DNA of 37,821 nt, taken from positions 1 to 37,821 of the forward strand of contig JAFTYF010000052.1 of assembly GCA_017461395.1 (NCBI GenBank), given 5' to 3'. The notes under the pieces were generated by a model. It was not told where the DNA came from and did not search any database. It saw only the letters and a program-made list of their open reading frames with translations. Both the position numbers and the translations under genes were made by a program. Positions 7,968 to 15,844 of this stretch are shown here, piece by piece (positions within the stretch are counted from its first letter, which is position 1; each line of letters starts with the position of its first letter). The DNA comes from Ruminococcus sp. Its GTDB lineage: Bacteria > Bacillota > Clostridia > Oscillospirales > Ruminococcaceae.

Positions 7968-8240
7968 TTAGTCCTTAAGTTCGTCAGCAACTTCCTCGAT
8001 AGCTTCTTCAACAGCCTCAACTGCTTCCTCAGCAGCCTCAGCAGCTTCTTCAGCAGCGTCCTCAACAGCTTCTTCAGCGTCGTCTACGATCTCAAGATCA
8101 ATATCATCATCGCAGATGTCGAAATCCTCATCAAATTCATCGTAATCTGCGTCGTTGTTGTTTCCCTTGAGTGACTTAACTACAGCGTATCCGGCAGCAG
8201 CAGCGCCAGCAGCTAAAACTGCAAATAATAATTTATTCAT
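7968..8240 (-). CDS. Small membrane-anchored, strongly acidic protein
   Basis: A 90-aa protein. Residues 1-19 (MNKLLFAVLAAGAAAAGYA) form one hydrophobic helix. After KSLKGNN comes a tail that is mostly Asp and Glu, ending in AEEA/EEAVEAVEEA-type repeats likely to form a helix or coiled coil. The start is ATG 8240, preceded by AGAGGAAAA; an upstream in-frame ATG at 8279 lies in the leader and has no ribosome site. It is a single-gene unit with its own promoter and terminator. No family recognised. It resembles YtxH-like or other envelope-tethered small proteins only in layout; function unknown. Confidence 0.75.
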   Translation of the reverse strand: MNKLLFAVLAAGAAAAGYAVVKSLKGNNNDADYDEFDEDFDICDDDIDLEIVDDAEEAVEDAAEEAAEAAEEAVEAVEEAIEEVADELKD

Positions 8241-8372
8241 TTGATTTTCCTCTTTTCTCCGCAAGAAGTAGATTTTCACCGCATCCCTTGCGAACGGATA
8301 ACGGCGGATTTCAGACAGACCGCTTCACGGTTTGCCATGAAGATTAGCTTCATCGGACAGTAATTCTGTCCA
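8241..8372 (-). promoter_or_regulatory. Structured 5' leader of the acidic small-protein gene
   Basis: About 130 nt between predicted transcription start and ATG. In transcript order it holds GGACAG/CTGTCC, ATGAAG/CTTCAT and ACCG/CGGT hairpins, then a CGCAAG/CTTGCG pair bracketing sequence close to the ribosome site. No known riboswitch consensus fits. The density of stems in a leader this short suggests a regulatory RNA, but this is inference. Confidence 0.4.
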
Positions 8373-8378
8373 CAATAC

Positions 8379-8406
8379 ATTATAACATATTCTTTTGAAA
8401 TTTCAA
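8379..8406 (-). promoter_or_regulatory. Promoter of the acidic small-protein gene
   Basis: Read on the minus strand: TTGAAA (8401-8406), 16-bp spacer, TATAAT (8379-8384). It overlaps the 3' end of rsmE, so the two genes are probably separate units. Confidence 0.6.
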
Positions 8407-8410
8407 CCTT

Positions 8411-9133
8411 TTACATATTATTTGTTAAAAACATCAAAATTGAGAGTCCGGTTATTGGTGCAGTTTCACAACGAAGTATTCTTTTTCCGAGCCAGACGCG
8501 TTCCGTTCCGGCATCGACCGCCATTTTCACCTCATCGGCGTCAAAGCCGCCCTCGCTTCCGATAACAAGACCGATATTCTTCACGCCGGAGAGTTCCACC
8601 TCTCCGAAAGGCTTTCCGCCCTCAGCCTCGTAGAACATTATCGTCTTGTCGAGACTGCTCATCATTTCAAGTGCCGTTTTATAGGAAACTATCGGCGTGA
8701 CCTCCGGAATTATTCCCCTGCCGGACTGCTTTGCGGCTTCCTCAGCAATTTTAGTGAGTCTTTTCAGTTTTTTCTCGAAATCACGGCTGTCCGGACGTGA
8801 AATACACCTTCTCGTCAGCATGGGAACTATCCTTGATATTCCAAGTTCAACACTTTTTTGTATGATAAATTCAAGCTTGTCAAGCTTAGGAACTGCCTGA
8901 AACAGCGTCACGCTGATATCAGGTTCCGCCTCGCACTGATGCTTATCTATAAGGTCAAGATACACACAATCACCTGTTATCGAGGATATTTCGCAGTCAT
9001 AGTCAATTCCGCCGCAGCACAGCGTAAGCTGCTCGCCGGGCTTCATTCTCAGGGAAAATCCGACATGATGTGCGTCTGCACCCGTAAGACAGAGGTTATC
9101 CTCGTTAATTTCGTCCTTAAAAAATCTCGGCAT
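8411..9133 (-). CDS. rsmE: 16S rRNA m3U1498 methyltransferase RsmE
   Basis: A 240-aa SPOUT-class methyltransferase that uses S-adenosylmethionine to methylate N3 of U1498 in 16S rRNA. The N-terminal PUA-like part starts MPRFFKDEI and includes the HHVGFSLRMKPGE segment. The C-terminal trefoil knot carries the signature IGSEGGFDADEV (family IGPEGGF) and LGKRILRCETAPITGLSIL. ATG 9133 follows GGAGGG. Length is normal. It stands alone here, without the prmA partner often found beside it. Confidence 0.95.
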   Translation of the reverse strand: MPRFFKDEINEDNLCLTGADAHHVGFSLRMKPGEQLTLCCGGIDYDCEISSITGDCVYLDLIDKHQCEAEPDISVTLFQAVPKLDKLEFIIQKSVELGISRIVPMLTRRCISRPDSRDFEKKLKRLTKIAEEAAKQSGRGIIPEVTPIVSYKTALEMMSSLDKTIMFYEAEGGKPFGEVELSGVKNIGLVIGSEGGFDADEVKMAVDAGTERVWLGKRILRCETAPITGLSILMFLTNNM

Positions 9134-9241
9134 ATCCGCCCTCCTTTTCCGAATTTTCCAACAAATCCAGTATATCAGATTTCACCTGTGATGTCAAGCA
9201 GGTGGAACAGCGTAAATTTGCAGAAATTTTGCCGATATATA

Positions 9242-9270
9242 TTGCATTCTGCTGTTTTTTGTGATATAAT
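9242..9270 (+). promoter_or_regulatory. Promoter of potABCD
   Basis: TTGCAT (9242-9247), 17-bp spacer, TATAAT (9265-9270), 51 nt before the potA ATG. It lies in the divergent gap with rsmE. No operator-like palindrome is evident. Confidence 0.75.
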
Positions 9271-9321
9271 AAATCGTCATGCTTTTTGTCTTGACAATAC
9301 ACAGAAAAAGGAACTGATTCA

Positions 9322-10374
9322 ATGGAAAATATTATCAGTCTTAAGGACATAATTCTTGAATTTGAGGACAACAGCAGAGTCCTCAAAAATATAAGCCTCG
9401 ACATAAAGGACAAGGAATTTGTAACATTCCTCGGTCCGTCCGGTTGCGGAAAAACTACCACCCTCCGCATAATCGCCGGATTTCTGGAACCTACCTCCGG
9501 CGACGTTTTCTTCGACGGTCAGCGTATAAACGGCGTTCCTCCGCACAAAAGAAACGTAAATACCGTTTTCCAGAGATACGCCCTGTTTCCGCACCTCAAC
9601 GTCTACGAAAATATCGCTTTCGGACTTCGTGTAAAAAACGTCCCTGAAAAGGAAATTCTTTCCCGTGTAGGCGAGGCGCTTGAGCTTGTGAACCTCAAGG
9701 GCTTTGAAAAGCGTTCAATTCACAGACTTTCCGGCGGACAGCAGCAGCGTGTGGCAATTGCCCGTGCTCTCGTAAACCGTCCGAAGGTTCTCCTCCTCGA
9801 CGAACCTCTCGGCGCTCTCGACCTCAAACTCCGCAAGGAAATGCAGATAGAGCTCCGCCGTATTCAGCAGGAACTTGAACTCACTTTCGTATACGTTACC
9901 CACGATCAGGAGGAGGCTCTCACAATGAGCGACAGCATCGTGGTCATGAATAACGGTTATATCCAGCAGATAGGCACTCCGACCGATATCTACAACGAGC
10001 CTGTAAATGCCTTCGTTGCAGACTTTATCGGCGAAAGCAACATCATCAACGGCTGTATGCCTGAGGACTGCGTTGTGGAATTCGCCGGCAGACGCTTCGA
10101 ATGCGTTGATAAGGGATTTGATCCCAACGAAACTGTTGACGTCGTTATCCGTCCGGAGGATGTACAGGTCATTCCGGCTGAAAAAGCACGTCTTACCGGT
10201 ATCGTTGAATCTGTCGTTTTCAAGGGCGTTCACTATGAAATGATCGTTGACGGCGTGGATCACAAGTGGATAATCCACTCCACAAAGGCTGAACCCGTCG
10301 GAACTATGATAGGTATGGCTTTTGATCCGTATGATATCCACATCATGAAGAAAACTCCGGAGGTGCAGGAATGA
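9322..10374 (+). CDS. potA: Spermidine/putrescine ABC transporter ATP-binding protein PotA
   Basis: A 350-aa ABC ATPase. It shows Walker [10 protein letters not shown] (residues 38-46), the signature [15 protein letters not shown] (about 136-150), Walker [13 protein letters not shown], and the H-loop [10 protein letters not shown]. The C-terminal third is a regulatory TOBE-type domain ([12 protein letters not shown]). It powers polyamine import by the PotB/PotC channel. ATG 9322 follows AAAAAGGAA. Its stop overlaps the potB start by 4 bp (ATGA), so the genes are coupled. Confidence 0.95.
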   Translation: MENIISLKDIILEFEDNSRVLKNISLDIKDKEFVTFLGPSGCGKTTTLRIIAGFLEPTSGDVFFDGQRINGVPPHKRNVNTVFQRYALFPHLNVYENIAFGLRVKNVPEKEILSRVGEALELVNLKGFEKRSIHRLSGGQQQRVAIARALVNRPKVLLLDEPLGALDLKLRKEMQIELRRIQQELELTFVYVTHDQEEALTMSDSIVVMNNGYIQQIGTPTDIYNEPVNAFVADFIGESNIINGCMPEDCVVEFAGRRFECVDKGFDPNETVDVVIRPEDVQVIPAEKARLTGIVESVVFKGVHYEMIVDGVDHKWIIHSTKAEPVGTMIGMAFDPYDIHIMKKTPEVQE

Positions 10375-11177
10375 AGCTCAAATATTTCTCTGCGCCCTAC
10401 CTCGTGTGGATGGTAGTTTTCATCCTTGTTCCGCTTGCGATGATAGGCTATTTTGCATTTACCACTGACGGCGGAGATTTCACTATCCAGAACGTTTCCG
10501 ATGTAGGACAGTACGCCAACATCTTCGTGCGCTCGATATGGCTTTCGCTTATAGCAACGGCGATCTGCCTTGTTATCGCATATCCGGTAGCTTTCATCCT
10601 TTCAAGAATGGACAAGCACAAGCAGGGAACCATGCTGATGATCGTCATGCTTCCCATGTGGATGAACTTCCTTCTCCGTACTTACGCATGGATGACGCTT
10701 CTCGGCAACAATGGTATCATCAACAATATCCTCGGAGCTGTAGGACTTGGTCCCGTACATATGATAAACACCTCCGGCGCTGTTGTTCTCGGAATGGTTT
10801 ACAACTATCTGCCGTTCATGATACTGCCGCTGTACTCCGTTATGGTGAAGATAGATAAATCTCTGCTGGAAGCCGCTTCCGATCTCGGATGCAGTTCTGC
10901 TTCCACGCTTTTCCGTGTAGTCGTTCCGCTCAGTATGCCGGGAATTACATCCGGTATAACTATGGTTTTCGTTCCGGCGATCTCAACATTCATCATTTCC
11001 CGAATGCTCGGCGGCGGCTCGAATCTCCTCATCGGCGACCTAATTGAGATGCAGTTCCTCGGAAATGCCTATAATCCGCACTTGGGAGCAGCTATTTCTC
11101 TTGTTCTCATGGTTATAATCCTCGTTATCATGACCGTCATGAATCAGTTTGATCCTGACGATCAGGTACTTATTTAA
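10371..11177 (+). CDS. potB: Spermidine/putrescine ABC transporter permease PotB
   Basis: A 268-aa inner-membrane permease with about six transmembrane helices. The EAA loop that contacts PotA is visible as [28 protein letters not shown] near residues 165-192. The N-terminal [21 protein letters not shown] helix is typical of PotB. Overlaps potA by 4 bp; potC follows after 12 nt with an AAGGAGG site. Confidence 0.94.
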   Translation: MKLKYFSAPYLVWMVVFILVPLAMIGYFAFTTDGGDFTIQNVSDVGQYANIFVRSIWLSLIATAICLVIAYPVAFILSRMDKHKQGTMLMIVMLPMWMNFLLRTYAWMTLLGNNGIINNILGAVGLGPVHMINTSGAVVLGMVYNYLPFMILPLYSVMVKIDKSLLEAASDLGCSSASTLFRVVVPLSMPGITSGITMVFVPAISTFIISRMLGGGSNLLIGDLIEMQFLGNAYNPHLGAAISLVLMVIILVIMTVMNQFDPDDQVLI

Positions 11178-11189
11178 GGAGGTGCAGCG

Positions 11190-11993
11190 TTGAAAAAGCT
11201 TGGAAAAATTTATCTCGCACTCGTACTGCTTTTCCTCTATGTACCAATTTTTGTACTGATAGTATTTTCCTTCAACGAGACAAAAAGCAGTTCTGTTTTC
11301 AGCGGCTTTACACTCGACTGGTACAAAAGACTGTTCAACAACCGCATAATCATCTCATCTCTTGTGAATACAATTATAATCGCCGTTGCCGCCAGCATAA
11401 TCTCCACCATCCTCGGAACCCTTGCGGCTATCGGTATCAACAGCATGAGACGCGTCCCGAAAACCGTTGTCATGAACGTGACTAATATGCCTATCATCAA
11501 CCCCGAAATCGTTACCGGTGTTTCGCTGATGCTTCTTTTCAGCTTCTTCGCCGCAAGAATGACGCTCGAATTCGGCTTTGTTACACTTCTTATAGCGCAT
11601 ATCACATTCAATGTCCCCTACGTTATCCTCAGTGTTATGCCGAAATTCCGCCAGATGGATCCCCATCTCTATGAGGCGGCTCAGGATCTCGGCTGCAGTC
11701 CGTTCAAGGCATTCCGCAAGGTAGTTCTGCCGGAAATCATGCCCGGCGTTGTCAGCGGATTCCTCATGTCGTTCACCTATTCGCTCGACGACTTCGTTAT
11801 CAGCTACTTTACAACAGGCTCAACATCTCAGACGCTTCCTATCACAATCTATTCCATGACAAGAAGAAAGGTTTCTCCCGAGATCAATGCGCTTTCAACA
11901 CTTATTTTCCTCGTGGTAGTCGTGGTGCTCATCGTCAAGAACGTCATTGAAAGCAAAGCCGCTAAAAAGCGTATGAGCGGAGGTGGCTTCTGA
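11190..11993 (+). CDS. potC: Spermidine/putrescine ABC transporter permease PotC
   Basis: A 267-aa permease partner of PotB with about six helices. The start is TTG 11190, preceded by AAGGAGG. The EAA loop reads YEAAQDLGCSPFKAFRKVVLPEIMPGV. The periplasm-side FTYSLDDFVISYFTTGS segment is a strong PotC marker. Its stop overlaps the potD ATG by one base (TGATG). Confidence 0.94.
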   Translation: MKKLGKIYLALVLLFLYVPIFVLIVFSFNETKSSSVFSGFTLDWYKRLFNNRIIISSLVNTIIIAVAASIISTILGTLAAIGINSMRRVPKTVVMNVTNMPIINPEIVTGVSLMLLFSFFAARMTLEFGFVTLLIAHITFNVPYVILSVMPKFRQMDPHLYEAAQDLGCSPFKAFRKVVLPEIMPGVVSGFLMSFTYSLDDFVISYFTTGSTSQTLPITIYSMTRRKVSPEINALSTLIFLVVVVVLIVKNVIESKAAKKRMSGGGF

Positions 11994-13246
11994 TGAAAAG
12001 AAAATTTGCTTTCCTTGCAGCACTCATGATGTCGCTTTCCATGACTGCCGGATGTGCCTCTGACAGCGACAGTGACGAGGAAGAAGACGGTTCCGCACAG
12101 ACTCTTACTATCGAGGACAAGGACTACTACAAACGCTTCAAGGGCGATGATATTTCGATAAACGTCTACAACTGGGGCGAATATATCTCCACAGGCGCTG
12201 ACGAGGGAACTCTCGATGTAAACGCTGAATTTGAAAAACTCACGGGAATCAAGGTCAACTACACAAACTACGCCACCAACGAGGAGCTTTATGCTAAGCT
12301 CAAGGGCGGCGGAACGACCTATGACGTAATTATCCCGTCCGACTACATGATAAGCAAGATGATCAAGGAAAAGCTAATCCAGCCCCTTGATATGGAAAAC
12401 ATCCCCAACTACAAGTACATCATGGATAACTACCGTGATCTTGCCTATGATCCGGAAAATGCCTATTCTGTGCCGTATACATGGGGAACAGTAGGCATAA
12501 TCTACAACGCCGGGGAAATTGATATTCCCCGTGAGGAAATCGACTGGGATATCCTCTGGAACGAGGAGTATAAAGATCAGATACTGATGTTCGACAATCC
12601 CCGTGACGCATTTGCAATTGCAGAAATAATGCTCGGATATTCGCTTAATACAGAGGATCCGGCAGAGCTCAAAGCGGCAGCCGAAAAGCTCCGTGAGCAG
12701 AAGGATGTCGTACAGGCTTACGTCATGGATGAGGTGTTTGACAAAATGGCAGCCGGAGAAGCACTTCTTGCCCCCTACTATGCCGGCGACGCACTGACTA
12801 TCCTTGAGGACAACGAAGATCTTGACTTTGCCGTTCCTAAAAGCGGTACAAACCTCTTTGTCGATGCAATGTGTATTCCCGCATCTGCCAAGCAGAAAGA
12901 AGCCGCTGAAATGTACATAAACTTCATGTGCGAGCCGGATATCGCCTTTGCAAATATTGACTATATCTGCTATTCTACGCCGCACAGCGCCGCCTTTGAA
13001 ATGCTTGACGAGGAAGTTCAGAACGATCCCATTTCATATCCGGACAGCGATTTCATTGCGGACAAAACTACTGTTTTTGTTAACCTTTCCGATGAAGCAA
13101 ACGAAATGATGAGCCAGCTCTGGACGGAAATGAAATCCGAAACAGCAAATACATGGTTTGTGCCGATATTCCTTGTGGTTTGCGTACTTATCATGGCATT
13201 CGTGCTCATACGCCGACATATCAAACGGAAAAAAGATATATTCTGA
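11993..13246 (+). CDS. potD: Polyamine-binding lipoprotein PotD with a C-terminal membrane helix
   Basis: A 417-aa substrate-binding protein for spermidine/putrescine. The lipobox is MTAGC (Cys 21), followed by an acidic tether DSDSDEEEDG. Binding-domain hallmarks are INVYNWGEYIS near residue 56, YDVIIPSDYM, YAVPYTWGT-like YSVPYTWGTVGI, and MFDNPRDAFAIAEIMLGYSLN. Unusual: after the binding domain comes a second hydrophobic segment (WFVPIFLVVCVLIMAFVLI, about 386-404) then RRHIKRKKDIF, a positive-inside stop-transfer. The protein would be held at both ends. Its length exceeds the roughly 350 aa usual for PotD because of this tail. Last gene of the operon. Confidence 0.93.
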   Translation: MKRKFAFLAALMMSLSMTAGCASDSDSDEEEDGSAQTLTIEDKDYYKRFKGDDISINVYNWGEYISTGADEGTLDVNAEFEKLTGIKVNYTNYATNEELYAKLKGGGTTYDVIIPSDYMISKMIKEKLIQPLDMENIPNYKYIMDNYRDLAYDPENAYSVPYTWGTVGIIYNAGEIDIPREEIDWDILWNEEYKDQILMFDNPRDAFAIAEIMLGYSLNTEDPAELKAAAEKLREQKDVVQAYVMDEVFDKMAAGEALLAPYYAGDALTILEDNEDLDFAVPKSGTNLFVDAMCIPASAKQKEAAEMYINFMCEPDIAFANIDYICYSTPHSAAFEMLDEEVQNDPISYPDSDFIADKTTVFVNLSDEANEMMSQLWTEMKSETANTWFVPIFLVVCVLIMAFVLIRRHIKRKKDIF

Positions 13247-13253
13247 TAACAAA

Positions 13254-13283
13254 ACGGACGGCAGAAAGCCGTCCGTACTTATT
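13254..13283 (+). terminator. Terminator of potABCD
   Basis: ACGGACGGC, AGAAA loop, GCCGTCCGT, then a weak T-rich tail (ACTTATTT). It starts 8 nt after the potD stop. Confidence 0.75.
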
Positions 13284-13349
13284 TGCGGGCGAACACAGTT
13301 CGCCCCTACATTGCAACACACAGAATAGCCGTTTGTAGGGGACGGCGCA
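13284..13349 (-). repeat. Interspersed modular repeat copy
   Basis: Read on the minus strand: CCGTCCCCTACA, a middle of about 25 nt containing CGGCTATT, then ATGTAGGGGCGAA, CTGTG, TTCGCCC. The same order and much of the same sequence occur on the plus strand at 35540-35612. The terminal GGGCGAA/TTCGCCC part is a hairpin. Non-coding. Confidence 0.65.
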
Positions 13350-13352
13350 ATT

Positions 13353-13376
13353 AACGGGTTTCCAAAGAAACCCGTT
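13353..13376. terminator. Hairpin between convergent potD and AEC transporter genes
   Basis: AACGGGTTT, 6-nt loop, AAACCCGTT, perfect 9-bp stem, followed by ATTTTTAT on the plus strand. It starts 4 nt past the AEC gene stop on the minus strand, so it could terminate either message. Confidence 0.65.
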
Positions 13377-13380
13377 ATTT

Positions 13381-14337
13381 TTATATATACCCCAGCGATT
13401 TCAGCACAAACATCCACGTCGTCAGTGTAAACGCACTGCAAAGCGTCGCAAGCATTACCGCAAACGCAGTTATCGCTCCCTTGTGACCGAAATTCTTCGC
13501 CATGACGAAACAGCTTCCTGTCGTGGCACTTCCGAGCATTACGAGAATCGCAATGAGCTTTTCTCCCCTGAATCCAAGCCATACCGCCGCCGGAAGAAAT
13601 ATTCCGCAGAACAGCACAAGCTTGATGAAAACAATACCCACCGTAACCGGAATTCTTCCTTTGGCATCGCTGAATTTAAACGATGCTCCGAGCGCAGTCA
13701 GCGACAGCGGAGTCGCCATATTTCCGAGATAAGAAATAGATTTCGACATTATCACCGGCTGAGATATCCCCGACAGCGACCATAAAATACCGACTGCAAT
13801 TCCGATGATAATGGGGTTCGTGATTATTTCCTTTAACGTGCTGAGAGCAAGCTCCCTGCCGCTTTTTGAGTTTCCCTTGTCGGGAGATGTCAGCGAAAGC
13901 ACGATCACGGCAATGATATTGTATATCGGTACTGTTCCGACGATCATCAGCGCCGCCATAGTCGCTTCGCCGTAAATATTTTTCACGAAAGCTATGCCGA
14001 GTATCGCCGCACTGCTCCGGTAGGAAGCCTGTATTATTTCTCCACGCTCTGCTCTGTCCTTGTGGAAAAACGAGAAGCAAAGAGCGATTCCCACGCTGAG
14101 GAGCGTTGCAGTTATGCAGAAGACAACGAACCGCGTATCCCATACCTTTCGGAAATCCGCCGCTGACAGATCCATGAAAAGCAGCGCCGGAAGCAGGGCT
14201 TTGAATACGAATTTATTGAGCTTTGACGTTGTGTGATCGTCCAGCAGACCTATCATTCTTGCGAACCACCCGAAAACCATCATGAGAAATACGGGAACCG
14301 TCGCATTCAGGCTGAAAATAAGGTTATCAAGAAACAA
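13381..14337 (-). CDS. AEC (auxin efflux carrier) family transporter
   Basis: A 318-aa integral membrane protein with about ten transmembrane helices in two five-helix halves, as in bacterial AEC carriers. The N-terminus (SLNATVPVFLMMVFGWFARMIG) and the central GDP/NSKSGRELALSTLKEIITNPIIIG loop-helix unit are typical. Family members export or exchange organic anions such as malate or malonate; the substrate here is unknown. The start is TTG 14337 (MFLDNLIF), with AGGAAG placed right after the stop of the upstream solute-binding gene; the gap is 11 nt, so the two are probably cotranscribed and perhaps coupled. Confidence 0.88.
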   Translation of the reverse strand: MFLDNLIFSLNATVPVFLMMVFGWFARMIGLLDDHTTSKLNKFVFKALLPALLFMDLSAADFRKVWDTRFVVFCITATLLSVGIALCFSFFHKDRAERGEIIQASYRSSAAILGIAFVKNIYGEATMAALMIVGTVPIYNIIAVIVLSLTSPDKGNSKSGRELALSTLKEIITNPIIIGIAVGILWSLSGISQPVIMSKSISYLGNMATPLSLTALGASFKFSDAKGRIPVTVGIVFIKLVLFCGIFLPAAVWLGFRGEKLIAILVMLGSATTGSCFVMAKNFGHKGAITAFAVMLATLCSAFTLTTWMFVLKSLGYI

Positions 14338-14348
14338 TATATCGCTTC

Positions 14349-15761
14349 CTATTTATTATATTCTGCGAGAGCCTTTTCAATTTTGCTCTTGCAGTCATTG
14401 CGCATATCCTCCCACTTGAACTCAGCGGGATTTACCTCCAGCATTTTCATTTCAAGGTTGTTCATAACGCCCCTTGTTTCGTAGGTGTAATTGCCCATTG
14501 TATTCATGGAATTACCCATGCCATAGCCGAATTCCACCGCAGGCGCAAGCTTTTTCGGATCGCAGAAGCTCATCAGAGCGTCATACTGCTCCCCTGTCAT
14601 AACGCTTCTCACAATGCCGGCGGAAGTTTTCACTTCTTCGAGAGCGTGTTTTTTCGCTGATTCAAGACATTTTGCGTCGCTTGCGGCAAGTCTCTCGCAC
14701 TTGATGTAAGTTGCCGCTGCTTCGGGCTTCTGAGAATTTTTCACAATCATTCTTGCGTTATAGCTTCCGCTGAAAGTATAACCGGAAGCCTCCTTTGATT
14801 TCGGAAACGGCACTATCATAATGTCCCTGTCGGGATTCTGAGCATTCGACTGCCCTATCGACCAGCCGTTATCCGCAAAGAAAAGCGTACAGCCGTTTGT
14901 CGGGAACGAACCGAGAACATCACGGCGGTAAAGATTCTTCGCAGAAATACTGCTCATAAGCTCCTGTGCTTTTTTGATTTCCGAAGACATTATATTGCTG
15001 ACGAGCTTTCCGTTTTCATAGCTTATGACGGTTTTTCCGGCTGAGGGAATCACTCCCTGACCGAAGCTTCCGGCGATGCCGTACTTAGGAGTCCAGTCAG
15101 GAGAAGGCTCAGCAACGAATTTTTCCATCATTTCCATAAAGACATCCCACGTCCACATTCCTTCAGTGTAGAGCTTGTAGGGATCGTCAAAGCCATTTTC
15201 CTCCATGACCTTCCGGCTGTATGTAAGCACAAGCGGATCGCTCATAGAATACGGCAGAACATAGTGCTGTCCGTTGTATGCGAATTCCTCTGCGGCAGGC
15301 TTTATATCCTTCCACAGATCGGAGTTGAATTCGAGCGTATCAAAGTAAGGATCAAGCGGTTCAAAGCGGTCTTTGATAATTCCCTGAGGAAAATATTCCG
15401 GATAATATGGGAAAAGATCAAGAGGTTCACCGGCTGCGACCATTGAATCGAGGATAGAGATATTTTCGCCCGGAGTACTTCTTATGTAATTTATTTTTCC
15501 GCCGTACTGATCCTCAAAGAGTGCAAGCGCAGTCGAGCGAGGTTCTCCGGCGTCAGGATTAAGATCGAAATCACCGAGCCATGTGATAGTCATTTTTTCA
15601 GGATCCTCAGTAACAGGCTCTGTCGGCGGCTGAGTCATGGCCTCATTCGCTGAGCTGTCATTTCCGGAGGAATCCGATTTCTTTTTATCGCAGGAAGCCG
15701 TCACGGACAAAATTGCCGCCATTGCGGAAATTCCTGCAAGAGTTCTTTTCAAAAAATTCAC
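14349..15761 (-). CDS. Extracellular solute-binding lipoprotein (sugar-type ABC family)
   Basis: A 470-aa protein with lipobox VTASC (Cys about 24) and a DKKKSDSSGNDSS tether. The mature part follows the family-1 solute-binding pattern: ITWLGDFDLNPDAGE..., ALFEDQYGGKINYI, a GEPLDLFPYYPEYFPQG segment, and a MWTWDVFMEMMEKFVAE helix. Such proteins usually capture sugars or oligosaccharides for an ABC permease, but no permease or ATPase gene is adjacent; an AEC carrier follows instead. It lies just downstream of the GH10 xylanase, so plant-cell-wall oligosaccharides are a plausible ligand (inference). Own promoter at 15788-15816. Confidence 0.88.
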   Translation of the reverse strand: MNFLKRTLAGISAMAAILSVTASCDKKKSDSSGNDSSANEAMTQPPTEPVTEDPEKMTITWLGDFDLNPDAGEPRSTALALFEDQYGGKINYIRSTPGENISILDSMVAAGEPLDLFPYYPEYFPQGIIKDRFEPLDPYFDTLEFNSDLWKDIKPAAEEFAYNGQHYVLPYSMSDPLVLTYSRKVMEENGFDDPYKLYTEGMWTWDVFMEMMEKFVAEPSPDWTPKYGIAGSFGQGVIPSAGKTVISYENGKLVSNIMSSEIKKAQELMSSISAKNLYRRDVLGSFPTNGCTLFFADNGWSIGQSNAQNPDRDIMIVPFPKSKEASGYTFSGSYNARMIVKNSQKPEAAATYIKCERLAASDAKCLESAKKHALEEVKTSAGIVRSVMTGEQYDALMSFCDPKKLAPAVEFGYGMGNSMNTMGNYTYETRGVMNNLEMKMLEVNPAEFKWEDMRNDCKSKIEKALAEYNK

Positions 15762-15787
15762 GATAAAACTCCTTTCTTTTGGTTTAT

Positions 15788-15816
15788 ATTATACATCATC
15801 ATCCACCAAAAGTCAA
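15788..15816 (-). promoter_or_regulatory. Promoter of the solute-binding lipoprotein/AEC pair
   Basis: Read on the minus strand: TTGACT (15811-15816), 17-bp spacer, TATAAT (15788-15793). The -35 overlaps the tail of the xylanase terminator, so the two units are packed back to back. Confidence 0.75.
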
Positions 15817-15840
15817 GGACGGCACAAAGCCGTCCTTGAG
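15812..15840 (-). terminator. Terminator of the GH10 xylanase gene
   Basis: Read on the minus strand: AAGGACGGC, 5-nt loop, GCCGTCCTT, then GACTTTT. Perfect 9-bp stem, 4 nt after the gene. Confidence 0.8.
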
Positions 15841-15844
15841 TGTT

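Noticed and set aside
8241-8372. GGCAAACC in the acidic-protein leader as a cyclic-di-GMP (GEMM-I) riboswitch
   Set aside because: Only this short box matches. The following conserved GACGCAAAGCC and the second receptor helix are absent, and the stems do not fit the class.
12374-12985. Long minus-strand frame opposite potD
   Set aside because: Antisense shadow of a clear gene; no start signals and no recognisable domain.
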